A stretch of DNA of 60,000 bases from Phoronis australis (GCA_002633005.1 NMRA01000110.1:64001-124000); one strand, 5' to 3'; positions 43,098-55,261 are shown, numbered from the stretch's first letter. The notes: generated by a model not told the origin, from the letters alone. Numbers and translations are program-made.

Positions 43098-43727
43098 CTG
43101 TCAATAAAATATCTCGGTATTACTGAATGAGAACAACATCAAAAAACGAAAATCAGTATTAAAGCACGACAAATTTTCTGTTCAGTCAAATTCCCGTAAG
43201 AGGAGCATACAAGAAGTTTCCACTTTAAATATATTGACAAACAAATGTTACCCAGATTTCCCTGCCGGCGCAGGGCCAAAGATGTTAGTTCCTTGGGCCT
43301 AAACAAACTCTCCAATGCGTGCACTGCCATAGCATGCACACGGCAACCAACATTGCCTTGAATGATAGTCGGTGTGTATGTGCACAAGCACGTAACTAGT
43401 ATCGCGAGCAGGAGAATGAATGGGGCGAAAGCAGAGAATACACAACTATGGGTCTCTCAGAGTGGAATAGCATTGGTGGCTAGGCCACCGCAGGGAAGAC
43501 TGGATAACTTGAAATAATAAGAAAACAAGTCAATACCTACCAAAAACAACTAGGTTTGAAACTCAGAATTTTTGGATCTCCTACCTCCCCCCAAGCCTCT
43601 ACAGTTTTCCATGGCCCCTCCCACTCCCTTATCACCCGTTCTTCCACATACCCATTTACACCACTTCCCCCACGTCTACATCCCACTAAGGTCCCGGATA
43701 TGTTAACTAACACAGTAATTTACATAC

Positions 43728-43964
43728 CTTCCTTCAACAAGCAGCTGGCTCTTTTCAAGTGCTTTGACATCTTTGTTTTCGCCAATGAGCACATGGCGAT
43801 ACAGGAAATATGCCTCCACAACAGATCTACGCAGATCAGGAATATCTTGCTGGTGTGAGACAGTCACTTGTTTAAAGCCTACTTTTGGCCATGCAGGGAT
43901 GGTTGCCCAGGGGATGCAAATCTCCTGTGCTTGGAAATTGAAATTACGGCCATAGCCTTCAAGC
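43728..43964 (-). CDS. YqaJ/SWIM transposon protein, upstream exon
   Basis: An excellent acceptor (CTTTGGCTTTCAG) and donor (GTATGT) enclose 237 bases, phase 2 at both ends. The peptide includes PDLRRSVVEAYFLYRHVLIG and EKSQLLVEGR. An R-G-Y-x-L or Y-x-x-x-H-V step followed by a conserved LVEGRYV-type turn is usual in the N-terminal region of transposon SWIM/YqaJ proteins. An exon between this one and 43097 appears to be missing or unrecognised, because the phases (2 and 0) do not join. Confidence 0.6.
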
Positions 43965-44766
43965 CTGAAAGCCAAAGATCAAGGAAAATAAATAAATAGG
44001 GCATGTACTTCCATGTCACTGACTTACACAGTGTGTAACAGATTTCCTGTCATCGATCATGGGGAGTAAAGTTGAGTAAACAAATAGCCTGAACATGAGA
44101 TACATATTTGAAACTTTTGCCTCGGATTGTATTATAGTGATTGCACCCTTGCATCTGACCTCACACATAACATGCCATGGTCACAGACATTCTTAGCTTC
44201 TCATCGTCCCCAATACACCAAGCCTAATAGGCCTACTACAAGGTAGTGCATTGGATTTGGAGACGATCAGAAGCTGGTCCTAGCGTAATGAAGGACGATC
44301 AGAAACTAAGGACGCCTGTGGCCATTGCCATTGCATTATTGAGTTGAAAAAAGTAAAAACGTAAACATTCTCCACTTTCATAAACCATTCGATAAATAAA
44401 CAATACTTTTGATGACCAAAAAGATCCTAGGAAGTGCAAGTGTGGCTAACAAAACTTACACCTGTCTGAACGGCGACATCAGACTATATACCCCAGTTAA
44501 TAGGGATCTAAATATTGTAAATATGGAAGTCAGAATATAAAACAATCGTTGGAAAGAATCACAAACCTTACCTTTCTATGAGGTCATGCTTCCTCCCCCT
44601 CGTTGAGGCACCTTTTTCAGCTAATCTCAATTTGAGTTGGGGCGCTGTAAGTCGACTGTAAGCATTGCACCACGTATTAAAGGCTCGCGAAATCGAGGCT
44701 GCTTAATCTATCACCACTAGTACACCCGCGCAGTCTGGTTAATGTAAATTTTCCGAATAGCCCCAT

Positions 44767-45028
44767 TCTAGTAAGTGATCAAATGAGCTATAAATTGATG
44801 AAAATTACACGTAAATGGAAGTCTAAATTGGATACAATTTTTTTGATTTTGACACAGGAGTTGCTTGCACAAACTCAATATTTTATCTTCTACAGGCGTA
44901 CAAGTTAAAGCAAAATTGAAATCCGCATTGTTAAAAATTTAGCCTTCTTGAATTCAGTTTTGTGTTCGTTTTGGAAATTCCGTAATCAATTCGCCATTCA
45001 CAACTTGGATAATTCAATGGGATCAAGG
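44767..45028. other. Unique flank between transposon end and L1
   Basis: No gene seen. It ends with the 14-bp target-site duplication of the L1 element (45029-45042). Confidence 0.5.
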
Positions 45029-45121
45029 AAAAAAGGCTTCTGGGCTGACGAGTTCAGGTCGGAGGAGAATGGACGTTCTTCAATGAGCTCCTACGTCGAA
45101 CGCCGATAAAAGTTACAAAAA

Positions 45122-45879
45122 ATGGCGAAGTCAACACCAACAGCAAGCATTCAAAGTTACATGCTACGAAATAAAGGTGGACTGAACGAAATAAAAGACT
45201 TAATCGTGAAAGTCGAGACTAACTTGTCGGAAAAAATTGACGAGTCGAAACGGGCTTTGGAAGCCCAGATCAGCGGTGTCGAGCGACGCCTTGACAACAT
45301 GGATTCACGTGTTCTGAACGTAGAAAGTAAAGCTACAGACAACGAAACTGCAATAGTTGCACTGCAGGAGAAGCTTGATGCGGTCCAGGACAGACTACTG
45401 AGGGAAGAAGTACGAAACAGGCGTTATAATCTCCTACTGTATGGTGTAGACTATGAAGAGGGCGAAAATGTTGAAAGGAAGTTACGAGATATTGTTGATA
45501 AACTGAGAATTGCTGAAAACTTTGCATCGGAGCTTGTAATAGCAAACACACACACAGAGTCCCCCGCATAGTCACGCATAACAAGTCGCCCGACCCTGTT
45601 TTGGTCAAGTTTACTGTGCTTAGTGAGATAAATGCGGTGTTTAAAGCAGGCACAAGTAAGAATCGTCCTAAAGATGTAACAGCTATTTTCCGCACTGATC
45701 TCCTAAATGTATTAAAAAAGAAAAGAGGGAAACTTGCTGCAAAGGCATATGATCTGAGAAAAGATAAAGGGTGGAAAACTAGTGTACGGGAGTCGGGGAC
45801 CGACGTGTGGCTGGAAGTGAAGAAAAGCGAGAACCCGTTGTTATTGATATTAATTAAGCCTTGGTATCACGGTCATTAG
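45122..45879 (+). pseudogene. L1 ORF1 (coiled coil and RRM), frameshifted
   Basis: The N-terminal part has a heptad-rich coiled coil (about residues 20-110, ISGVERRLDNMDSRVLNVES and on), then RNRRYNLLLYGV, the start of the RRM found in L1 and Tx1-type ORF1 proteins. At about 45546-45556 a CA dinucleotide run shifts the frame. The second half continues one frame over as HRVPRIVTHNKSPDPVLVKF, with the basic FRTDLLNVLKKKRGK region and a stop at 45877-45879. ORF1 is the RNA-binding chaperone of the LINE particle. Length (about 250 residues) is normal. Confidence 0.8.
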
Positions 45880-46160
45880 GTTTACGCCCAGGTCACCTTG
45901 GCAGTGGGACATCCTGCTGAGTGAACTCTCACATGACTAGCTGGATGAATTTACATCCCCTATTTGTTACTGTTTCGGTTATCTGCAGTGTTCTATTCAT
46001 TGCCAGTGCAGTCATTAGGTTACACCCAGGTTACATTGACAGTCGGACATCCTACTGAGTGAACTCTCACATGACTAGCTGGACTCTGTAGGTGGATTTA
46101 CATGCCCATTGAGTCTATTTGGCGTTGTTCTAGTTCTCTGCAGTGCAGGCTTTTCATTGC
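45872..46160 (+). repeat. 139-bp tandem repeat between L1 ORFs
   Basis: GTCATTAGGTTTACGCCCAG at 45872 and GTCATTAGGTTACACCCAG at 46011 start two diverged units, each with GAACTCTCACATGACTAGCT. Unit 2 is slightly longer. Confidence 0.85.
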
Positions 46161-46279
46161 CCGGGTTTGATGTCTGACCCTTCGCTATGGTTTCCACAGT
46201 TCAACCTACGCTTGAACAAAGTGGCAGAAGTCACTGATCTTTTGGTGGGTCCCTGAATGGTACGCTGCAGGGTACTTTT

Positions 46280-46424
46280 TGAAGTATTATCTGGCCGGTT
46301 AGAGGCGATAATGAAGACACCAGGTTTAGAACAGTAGGTATATATTTGAAGACTAAGTACCAAGAACACTACTTCATTCACAGCAATATATGACTACGCT
46401 ACATAGTAATACGATACTACAACA
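46280..46424 (-). repeat. 3' LTR of gypsy element
   Basis: 145 bp. It is preceded (element orientation) by the purine tract AAAGAGAGGGGA at about 46436-46425, the primer for plus-strand DNA synthesis. Confidence 0.95.
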
Positions 46425-46662
46425 TCCCCTCTCTTTAGTAAATGCGGTTATAATACGGTTAGAACGTAATGTCAATGGTGATAACTTGATCTTGTAGCAG
46501 GTGCTAAGTAAGTAAGTATGATTACACCTATAATATCTCAGTAAACTAGTGTCCTAATATTTAAACAAAATCCTTGTAGCGAGATGGTCTTGAAGTCTTT
46601 CGCTCAGATCTCCTGATGATGGACTCTGGTTTAGCTACTGCTGGTGCACTGCAAGAGTCCTC

Positions 46663-49600
46663 TTATGTGGCAGTAGATGTTGAGTGAGTAGGCGTATCGT
46701 CGCTGAAATGAACACGTTTCGGCATCATGTCTCGCAAATGATGTCTATTACGGCGAAGCCTAGTGCCATTTGGGGTTTCGACGATATAACTGTCCGGATT
46801 CTCATCTTGATGTACGATGGTACCCGGGCGCCAAGTCTTGGTTTCTTTATCGAGGATTCTAACATGCTGACCACGAAACAAACTTGGAAGCGATTGTTTA
46901 AAGCATTGTTTGTCATGATGGTCCTTCATGTTTGTAGCTCGTTCATCCAATCTTCTGCGATGTGCATCCTCACCAGGTTCAGAGCGGCTCGGTAGAGTCG
47001 TGACTACTGGTCGGCCGAATAGCAATTCTGCTGGTGATGGAAGTTTTGTGTCAATCGGAGTGGCTCTGTGCTGAAGCATTGCTAAGGCGATATCAGACTT
47101 TTGTCGTATGCACTTCTTCACAACAGACTTAATGTGTCTTACATGGCGTTCGATGAAGCCATTGCTGCGGGAGTAGTGAGGTGAGCTGGTGACATGCTTG
47201 ATGCCCCAAGAGGTGACAAATGCTTTGAAAGCTGGACCAGTGTATTGTGGTCCGTTGTCAGTCATAATTTCGTCTGGTTTTCCAAAGATAGAGCAGTAGT
47301 CTCTAATCTTTGTGGTTATAGCATGACTGGTCACTGACGTTTTCATTTCGTCAACTACAGGGTATTTCGAATATCTGTCAACGGTCAGCAAGAATTGTCT
47401 GCCATCAATCTCGAATAGGTCAGATGCGATTAACTGCCATGGTCTGGAAGGTATATCATGGGGGTTGAGTGGTTGTCGTGGATTGGCATCTTGGAACTCC
47501 TGGCAAAGTGGGCACGACTTGCATAGTCGCTCAATGTCTGCATTGATATTTACCCAGTATACACTTTCTCGGGCTAACCGTCGGGTCTTCTCGACGCCTT
47601 GGTGCCCTTCGTGGAGTTGCCGTAAGATGTCGTCTCTCATCTGTTCAGGTATCAGAACTTGTCGTCCCTTGAACAGGATTCCGGCTTCGACAGCTAGTTC
47701 GTCCCGGAAGGCCCAGTATGGACGTGCCTGCTCAGGTAAGTCTTTTATGGTCTCAGGCCATCCTTGATAGACAATCTCCTTGATCAGGTTCAGCGTAGAG
47801 TCTTGGGTGGTTTCCACTCTAAGTCTCTCTCTCTTGTGGTCAGAGAAGTTAATGATGGCCATGTCAATGATCAGAGGATCATCGAGGTTGAGATTGACAC
47901 CATCAATGCGTTCATCTAACTCGATTGTCGCACCATTTTCAGGGCTTGGTAGTCTACTCAGGGTATCGGCTAGAGTCATCTGGCTACCTGGTCTGTAGAC
48001 TACCTGGAAGTTGTATCCTTGTATCTTTAGTAGCATTCGTTGCAACCGTGGTGGAGCTGAGTGGAGTGGTTTCGAACATATACTGACAAGCGGCTTATGG
48101 TCAGTTATCACGAGGAATGAGGTTCCGTACAAGTAGGTGTGATACCTCTGTATGCCATACAAAATGGCTAACATTTCGCGCTCGATGTTGGAATATCGAG
48201 ACTGACAGTCGGTGAGCGTTTTGGACCCAAATGCTACTGGTTTGCCATCTTGAGTCAGTGCCACTCCTAGTCCCTTCTGAGATGCGTCAACTTCAAGTAA
48301 TATTGCTTTTTGTGGGTCGTAGTAGGACAGTTGGCAATCAGTGCTGACCAGACGCTTGAGATCATCGTAGCATTGCTGATAGGACGCATCCCACATCCAG
48401 GGTGTTTCAGATTTCAGAAGGTTGCGTAGTGTGTGTGCTTTGTCTGCAAATCTGGGGATGTATTGGGAAAGGTAATTCAGCATGCCTAGGAAACGCTGTA
48501 AGTCTTCCTTGTTCTGCGGTGTAGGCATCTGCTGAATGTCACGGATTTTAGAGGGGTCAGGTTTTATCCCAGAGTCTGTGTATAGGTTGCCAAAGAAGGA
48601 TATGCTACGCTGCTTGATTACGCATTTTGAGCTATTAAAAACGAGACCAGTTTGTGCAGCTCGTTCCATGAGACAGCGTAAGTTGCGATCATGATCTTCT
48701 TCGTCTTTACCGAATACTGCCACATCGTCGGCAATGTTGACAACACCACTGAGTCCTTCGAGAATTTGGTCCATTCTCGCCTGGAATATGTCTTGAGATA
48801 CGCTGAGGCCAAATGGAAGTCTGGTCCAACATACTCTGCCAAATGGAGTACGGCAGGTTGTCAGCAGCTGAGATTGTTCATCGAGGTGAACGGACCAATA
48901 TCCGGCCTTGGCGTCAAGTTTGCTGAAGAACTTTGCGTTTGCGAATTCTGGATTCAGCTCTTCCAGGGTTGGTGTTTTGTGTGGACAGCGTTTCAGACTC
49001 CTGTTAAGTTTCTGGGGGTCTATGCAGACACGAAGTGACCCATCTTTTTTCGTGCTGTATACGAGGCTAGAGCACCAGTCGGTGTGTTCATCCACCTTGC
49101 GTAGCACACCCTGTTGGATTAAGTTTTCAATTTCTTGCCTGACTTTATCGCGCAGGTGGATGCTGATCTTTCGTGGGGGGTCGATAAATGGTTCCGCATC
49201 CGGTTTGAGAAGAAGCTTTGCCTTGCCGTCAAAGCTACCAATTTTATCAAACTGGTCAGGGTATGAGTTCTTCAGCTGTTCTTTGGTACTAAAGCGTGTC
49301 GTCTTCATACTGTCGGCATGTATTGTGATGAGCCTGAGTTTCTCACAAGTAGGTAGACCGACAACAGCTGGGCCAGGTACATCCACAACGTAGAACGTTG
49401 CAGGGACCCATGTAGAATCACGGTACTGGCAATCAATGTTGATCTGGCCAAGACATGGGATGGTGTCACCGCTGTATGAGGTGAGTGTTACGTGTTGCGC
49501 AGGATGCAGGATCTTGAGCATGTCTGGGGACTGGCCATACATCTGTCTGAAAGTACGAAGTGGTAATGTGTTGCCTGATGCACCAGAATCAATCTTCAAT

Positions 49601-50571
49601 TTCAGTGTGTGGCTGATTGAGGAGTTCATATTGGGTGGTTTGATGTTAAGGGTGGTGTATGCTTCATCTCGTGTCATACTGTCTAGGCATTTAGTGCTCA
49701 CAGTGACTGAATAGAAATGCTTTTGGTAAGTCTCGTCGTCAGTGTCGTCAATAGCATCGATGTTTTTGTGAGACTTCTTCTGCCGGTACGAGTCGTGGTT
49801 CTGATCAGACCGAGTTCTCGATTTGCTGCGTCGTCCTCGGGAAGAATGACGTCGCTGTTGCTGCTGTTGTTGTTGTTGTTGTGCTTTGCGTTTTTTTCTA
49901 CAGCAAGCTGCCCAGTGCCCCTTGAATCCACATGACTCACACGTGTCGAAGTAGGCTGGACATTGTCTGGGTTTGTGGTTCAGACCGCAGTTTCTACAGG
50001 ATCGGTTTCGGCTTTCCCTGGTCACGCCATGAACTTTTTCAGTGGCAAGGCCCATCTGCTGCAATTGATTGTTGCCAGCGCTCATGGCTTCATATTTCCG
50101 ACCTTCAATTAGTATGTCGGATAGCTTGGCACCCTTAGGTTTTCCATATAACTCTGTGCGGAAGGCATCGTATGGGGTACTGGCTATGATGAGTTCCAGC
50201 ACACGTTCACCAAGTTCTTCATCCGAAAAATCACATTTCAGGGCCAATGTGCGTGCACGGGTCACAAAGTCATCAAGGTTTTCATTGGGTTTTTGCCTAT
50301 ACTGCATCAGTTGTAGGCGGTGTATACGGAAATTAACTGATACCCTTAGCTGACTCTCAAAAAATTCCAAAGTTCAGCAGTCGGTTAACCCACTGGCATT
50401 CAGTCGCTTTAAACCTTCATCCCCGATACCACGGAGGATTTTACGTGCCTGCTTACCTGCGTCCACTGTTTCCTCGTCTTCTATATATAGTGTCATTTTC
50501 TGTTTAAATAACGCAAGGTTACCACAGAGATCGTCGCCGTCGCAGGCCATCTTCGGTATGGAGACCGCCAT
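46663..50571 (-). pseudogene. Gypsy gag-pol, one in-frame stop
   Basis: A start codon at 50571 opens gag; the frame meets TGA at 50376-50374 and stays open for about 1,234 more codons. Numbering from the codon after the stop region: gag with CCHC-type knuckles (about 125-157), a Gln run, protease with DSGASG (261), reverse transcriptase with LPFGL and ADD (548-549), RNase H with D694, E730 and D757, integrase with a CPLC zinc pair (953/956) and D984, D1038, E1074. The last spacing is 35, as in gypsy integrases. A basic C-terminal tail follows; no chromodomain is evident. The single TGA lies within gag, upstream of the knuckles, so it would block or need suppression; otherwise the enzyme set is intact. 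Confidence 0.9.
49850..49885 (+). repeat. TTG trinucleotide run in gag (poly-Gln)
   Basis: A run of mostly TTG on the plus strand encodes nine to ten glutamines after the gag zinc knuckles on the minus strand. It explains the Leu-rich plus-strand frame here, which is an artefact. Confidence 0.85.
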
Positions 50572-50993
50572 ATTTGTTTTGATCCGGGGCCAAATGTCAC
50601 AGGCACAGAGGTCGCAGACGGTCACTTGCACTGATCTAATTATAGGTCGTCTGGGAATGTGGGAGTGACAATGGCAATTAGGTGTCAGTCCGCTTGACAA
50701 TGAATTCCGTGTTTCTCCTATCCTCGGACAGGAATAAAACGTTGGTAGTATAATGATCACTGAATACCGATTGTCCGTTCAGAACAGTCGTTTCTTGCAC
50801 TTACGAATTTGCGTCTGGAGGTTGACGGACAGATACTATAGGTTTTGCAGACAAGGGCGCGTCGCGGCTTCACGTTGTCCGGCTCCCGGTAGATGCACGA
50901 AAATTAGTTTCTGCATTTCTCCAAAGTCCATTTAGTTGCACAACATCGGTTCTGGCAAACACAGGGATGATTGTGTTTTTACCGCTGCCACCA
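50572..50993 (-). other. Gypsy 5' untranslated region
   Basis: About 420 bases between the primer-binding site and the gag start, with no convincing coding content. Confidence 0.6.
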
Positions 50994-51138
50994 TGAAGTA
51001 TTATCTGGCCGGTTAGAGGCGATAATGAAGACACCAGGTTTAGAACAGTAGGTTTATATTTGAAAACTAAGTACCGAGAGCACTACTTCATTCACAGCAA
51101 TATATGACTACGCTACATAGTAATACGATACTACAACA
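50994..51138 (-). repeat. 5' LTR of gypsy element
   Basis: 145 bp. Directly inside it (50993 downward, minus strand) lies TGGTGGCAGCGGTA, a primer-binding site of the usual TGG form. The matching tRNA is not determined. Confidence 0.95.
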
Positions 51139-51381
51139 CTTTTCATTTATTGTTTCGATGCTTTTTCATTTGTCGTTTACTTGTTACTCACTAGTTCAGC
51201 TATGAGTCCTGAGCGCTGGTATTTGTTTACTTGTTCGCCATGCAGTAATATCTTTTCATTGTCACTGATAGGCTGGACGGCTGGAATATGGTAGTACTTC
51301 AATGTGTACTGTTTTATGTATTTGTTAGAGTGCGTGTGAGTGTGCACGTGTGTGGGACCTTTACTTTTTCTCTAGTTACTT

Positions 51382-54300
51382 TTGATAATGGGTGAATTGT
51401 CAATATTTTCTATGAACTGTAGGGGTCTGAGGGATGTTTCAAAACGCAAACATGTCTTTGACTTTATTCGTAGAAAAAACTTTTCAATTTATTGTTTACA
51501 AGATACACATTTTTTGGACTCAGAAAAGAATATAATTAGAGCAATGTGGGGATATGATGTATATTTAAGCTGTGGAGTGAGAAATTCAAGGGGAGTTTGT
51601 ATACTATTCAATAATAATTTTGAATTCGAAGTAATAGGTGAAAAGCGAGACCAAAATGGTAACTTTTTGTTATTGAATATTTTTGTTGAAAAGAAAATTA
51701 AAATTTCTCTTATAAACCTTAATGGCCCGAATTCTGACGAACCAAATTTCTATAAATCAATTAGAGATTCCCTGTCTAGTCTTGACACCGACTTTGCTAT
51801 GATATGTGGCGACTGGAATTTAGTCCAAGACTTTGAAAAAGATTTGTTTTGCGTATGTGCGTTTAAATAATCCAAACGCAAGAAAAGAAGTCCTTAATAT
51901 TTGTTCTCATTTTAACCTCATTGACCCATGGAGACAAGCCAATCCCAATAAGAAATTATTTACGTGGCGAAAGACGAATCCGATCAAGAAAGCACGCCTA
52001 GACTTTTTTCTTGTTTCAGACGAAATGTCTAATATTGTGGAACATGTTAAAATGGATCCTGGATATAGGACCGACCATTCTTCTGTTATACTCGAACTGA
52101 AAATTGGAAGTTTTGCTAGAGGTCCGGGTCTTTGGCGATTTAATAACTCTCTACTTAAAGATGCACACTATGTAGAACTAATAAAGAATGTTATTAAAGA
52201 AACTAAAACCAAATATGCTGCTTTGCCTTACACTAGAAGCAGGATAACCGAAATTCCCGATGCAGATTTGTTATTAAATATAGACGATTCGTTGTTTTTT
52301 GAAATGCTCCTACTCAACATTCGCAGTCAAACAATAAAAATTTAGTAAAATGAAAAAGAAAGAGACTGATGACCGTATAAAAACTTTAGAAAAACAAATT
52401 AGTGTACTTTTCGACATAATTCAAACGAATCATTCTGCTGTTTTTGAAAAATTGTTTGATGAATTTTCTGAAGAACTACGCCGTCTGGGAAAAGCCGTAA
52501 AAATATTTTTCTAATCTTGAAAAGAGAAACAATTTTAATAAAAATATTACCAAATTAATTATGCCCAATGGGGAAACGGTTACAGACCAATCTCAGCTAC
52601 TCTTGGAGGCATCAAATTTCTATAAAATGTTGTACCAAAATAGAGACGATGTCACTGAGGATGTCAACTTGGATGTTTTAATTTATGATAATGTTAAAAA
52701 GTTAAGTGATATAAAGCTCTTTGCTCGATGGACCAATTTCTGCAACTGAAGCCTTTTCGGTAGTTAAGTTCATGAAAAACAATAAATCGCCAGGCCCGGA
52801 CGGCTTCTCAGCTGAATTTTACAAATGTTTTTGGACTGATCTTTCAGTATTTTTGGTTCGTTCGTTTAATGATAGTTTTTCTAAAGGTAGATTGCCTGTA
52901 AGTCAAAATCAAGGGGTGATTTCTCTTCTGCCTAAGAGTAAAAAAACGAGAGAGTACCTGACAAACTGGCGTCCTATCTCATTACTCAATACCAGTTATA
53001 AGATTTTGTCAGGTTGTCTCGCGCAAAGATTGAAACTGATAATTAGTTCATTAGTACATGAAAATCAGAGGGGTTTTTATCAAGGGTAGACATATAGGGG
53101 AAAGCACTAGGAATATTTATGATTTGATCCATTATACAGAAGAAATTAACATTCCAGACCTTTTAGTACTTGTTGACTTTGAGAAGGCTTTTGATTCTAT
53201 TTCGTGGAATTTCATTTATAAAGTTCTCAAATTATTTAATTTTAGTGAAAATTTCATTGATTGGATTCATCTTCTAAATGAGGGTACACGTCTTTCCGTT
53301 ATACAACATAATTTCACGTCAGGATATTTTGCGATTGGGCGCGGGTGTCGACAGGGGGATCCGATTTCTCCATATCTCTTCATACTGTGAGCAGAGATCA
53401 TGGCAATTTATGTCCGTCAGAATTCGAAAATTAAAGGCATTTGTATTTAGAGCAGATCGCATACAATAATGCAGTATGCCGATGATACAGTCTTAACTCT
53501 TAATGGGTCTAGCGACTCTCTGAATGAAACCCTGAATCTTTTAGACCAATTTTTCAAGTTCTCTGGACTAAAACCTAATTTAGAAAAAACAGAATGTGTA
53601 TGCATAGGGTCTATGAAATACAATGACATAAGGTTATGCCCTGAGAGAGAGCTACTTTGGAGAAAAAAACATTTCACCACACTTGGTATTAAATTTAGTC
53701 TTGAGCTGTCTGAAATAACCAGATTAAATTATGAAGAAAAGATCAGTGAAATTGAAGGTGGTCGCAGGACGTGGGCCAAAAGAATTTTGACTCCCCTGGG
53801 AAAAATAACTGTATTTAAATCATTTATGATTTCCAAGCTAACTCATTTGTTTATCGCATTACCTTTCCCGTTACAGGAAACGATTCAAAGACTAGAAAAA
53901 CTTTTCTATAATTTTGTATGGGATGGTAAAAACGATAGAATCGGTCGAACTACGTTAATTCAAAATTTCACGCATGGAGGCTGTAAAATGATACACATTA
54001 GCTCTTTCATCAAATCTTTAAAGGCTTTATGGTTTCGTAAAATAAATTCATGTAGTGAAGAGTTGTGGATGGATATTTTGTCCCAAAATAACTTTTTTAA
54101 TACCCATCGTAACTACTTGTGCTTTGGCACAACATTTTATGAGACCTGGTCCAAAAATATTTCAAATTTGTTCTGGAAAGAGATATTCTCTTACACTAAA
54201 GAATTTTTGAGTAAATTTCCTATAAAAAGAGACAATATTACATATGAACCTTTGTGGTACAACTCTAATATTTTGGCAGGTAAAAGACATTTATACGATA

Positions 54301-55136
54301 GAAGGTGGTATGAGAAAAATATTGTATTTATTTATGACTTTTTAGACTCTAATGGGACGTTTATGAATTATGAAACTTTCTGTAACGTACACGATTTTTC
54401 TCCACCCTTCAATGAATACCTTCGTCTTAGGAGTATATTACGATCATATCTAAAAGATAGTAAAGGTCACGTCTTTCAAGTTACTTTACCGAATTTTCCA
54501 CAGGTATTCTCTAAAACACTATTTTGCCAAAAGCCAAATAAATTTATCTATGATACTTTAGTTTATCAGCTATATAGAAAACCAAAATTTGAGTTAAAGT
54601 GGAAAATGGTGTTAAATTTGCAATTATCTGATGAGTGGTGGAGAAAAACCTACTGTTGCTCTGTAGACTTCACATCTGATACGAAATTAAAATGGTTTCA
54701 AATTAGTTTGACCCATAGAATTTTAAGTACAAATACTTTTCTCCATAAAATTGGAGTTACTAACTCGCAATTGTGCACCTTTTGTAAAAAGGAACCAGAG
54801 GACTTAATTCATCTCTACTGGTCATGTCATGTTGTGTGTTCCTTTTGTTCGGCATTATTTCGATGGATCGACCAAAAACTAAATATAACCTTAAATCCTG
54901 CCATCATCGATATCCTTTTTGGTAAGCATTCTGAATCAAAAGTAATAAATCTAGTATTGATATTGGGTAAAAATCATATATATCGTCGTAGGTTAGAAAA
55001 ACGCTTCCCCTGTATTGAACATCTCAAGGCAGAGATATATGAATACTTCCAAATTGAAAAATACATTTTTGCCAAAAATTGTGAACTTTTGGAATTTCAT
55101 AAGAGATGGTCTCCTATGGTTCTTTTGTTTCGTTGA
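51382..55136 (+). pseudogene. L1 ORF2 (endonuclease, reverse transcriptase), frameshifted
   Basis: Endonuclease blocks are MNCRG, LQDTHF, GDWN, RLDFFLVS and TDHSSVIL. The metal-binding Glu of the usual QETH is Asp here. Reverse transcriptase follows: NNKSPGPDGF, NWRPISLLN, DFEKAFDSISW, GCRQGDPISPYLF and YADD (53473-53484). The C-terminus has the zinc ribbon CTFCKKEPEDLIHLYWSC. Frame changes fall near 51840, 52345, 52500, 52735, 53085 and 53390-53470. From 53469 to the stop at 55134-55136 the frame is intact. All blocks are present, so the gene was complete when inserted. The enzyme would nick target DNA and copy LINE RNA. Confidence 0.9.
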
Positions 55137-55261
55137 CTGGGGTTACAACTAAAATTTAGGCCCCCGGAGTGAATGAGTGTATGAATGTGTATATTCCCTT
55201 TAAATTTAGTATATGTCTCACGCTACTTATGGATGAATAAATGTTAAAAAAGGCTTCTGAT

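Larger units (their letters stand above)
42310..44766 (-). mobile_element. ISL2EU-type transposon, copy 1, YqaJ/SWIM end
   Basis: Read on the minus strand, the element starts at 44766 with GGGGCTATTCGGAAAATTTA and the shared subterminal GTACTAGTGGTGATAGATTA. It then carries at least three exons of a SWIM zinc-finger and YqaJ-type nuclease gene. On the plus strand AT follows the end, as AT precedes the other end at 34106. The gene is lost near 42270, before the nuclease active site. Confidence 0.7.
46280..51138 (-). mobile_element. Ty3/gypsy LTR retrotransposon, nearly complete
   Basis: Two 145-bp LTRs (differing at 4 positions by my count) enclose a gag-pol frame on the minus strand. CTTTT at 46275-46279 and 51139-51143 is the 5-bp target-site duplication. 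LTRs begin TGTTG and end TTCA in element orientation. The element sits between ORF1 and ORF2 of the L1, so it is younger than the L1. The combination of ADD-type reverse transcriptase motif and absence of an obvious chromodomain suggests a Mag-like clade; that is tentative. Confidence 0.95.
45043..55245 (+). mobile_element. Full-length L1-like LINE, split by a gypsy insertion
   Basis: The element is flanked by AAAAAAGGCTTCTG at 45029-45042 and 55246-55259, a perfect 14-bp target-site duplication. It has a short 5' leader (79 bases), ORF1, a spacer with a tandem repeat, ORF2 and a short 3' tail. Without the inserted gypsy element it is about 5.3 kb, normal for an L1. Because the duplication is exact on both sides, the copy is complete rather than 5'-truncated. 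Both ORFs carry frameshifts, so it is inactive. Confidence 0.9.

Noticed and set aside
46684-50353. Several plus-strand frames of 60-160 codons
   Set aside because: All are antisense to the gypsy gag-pol frame.
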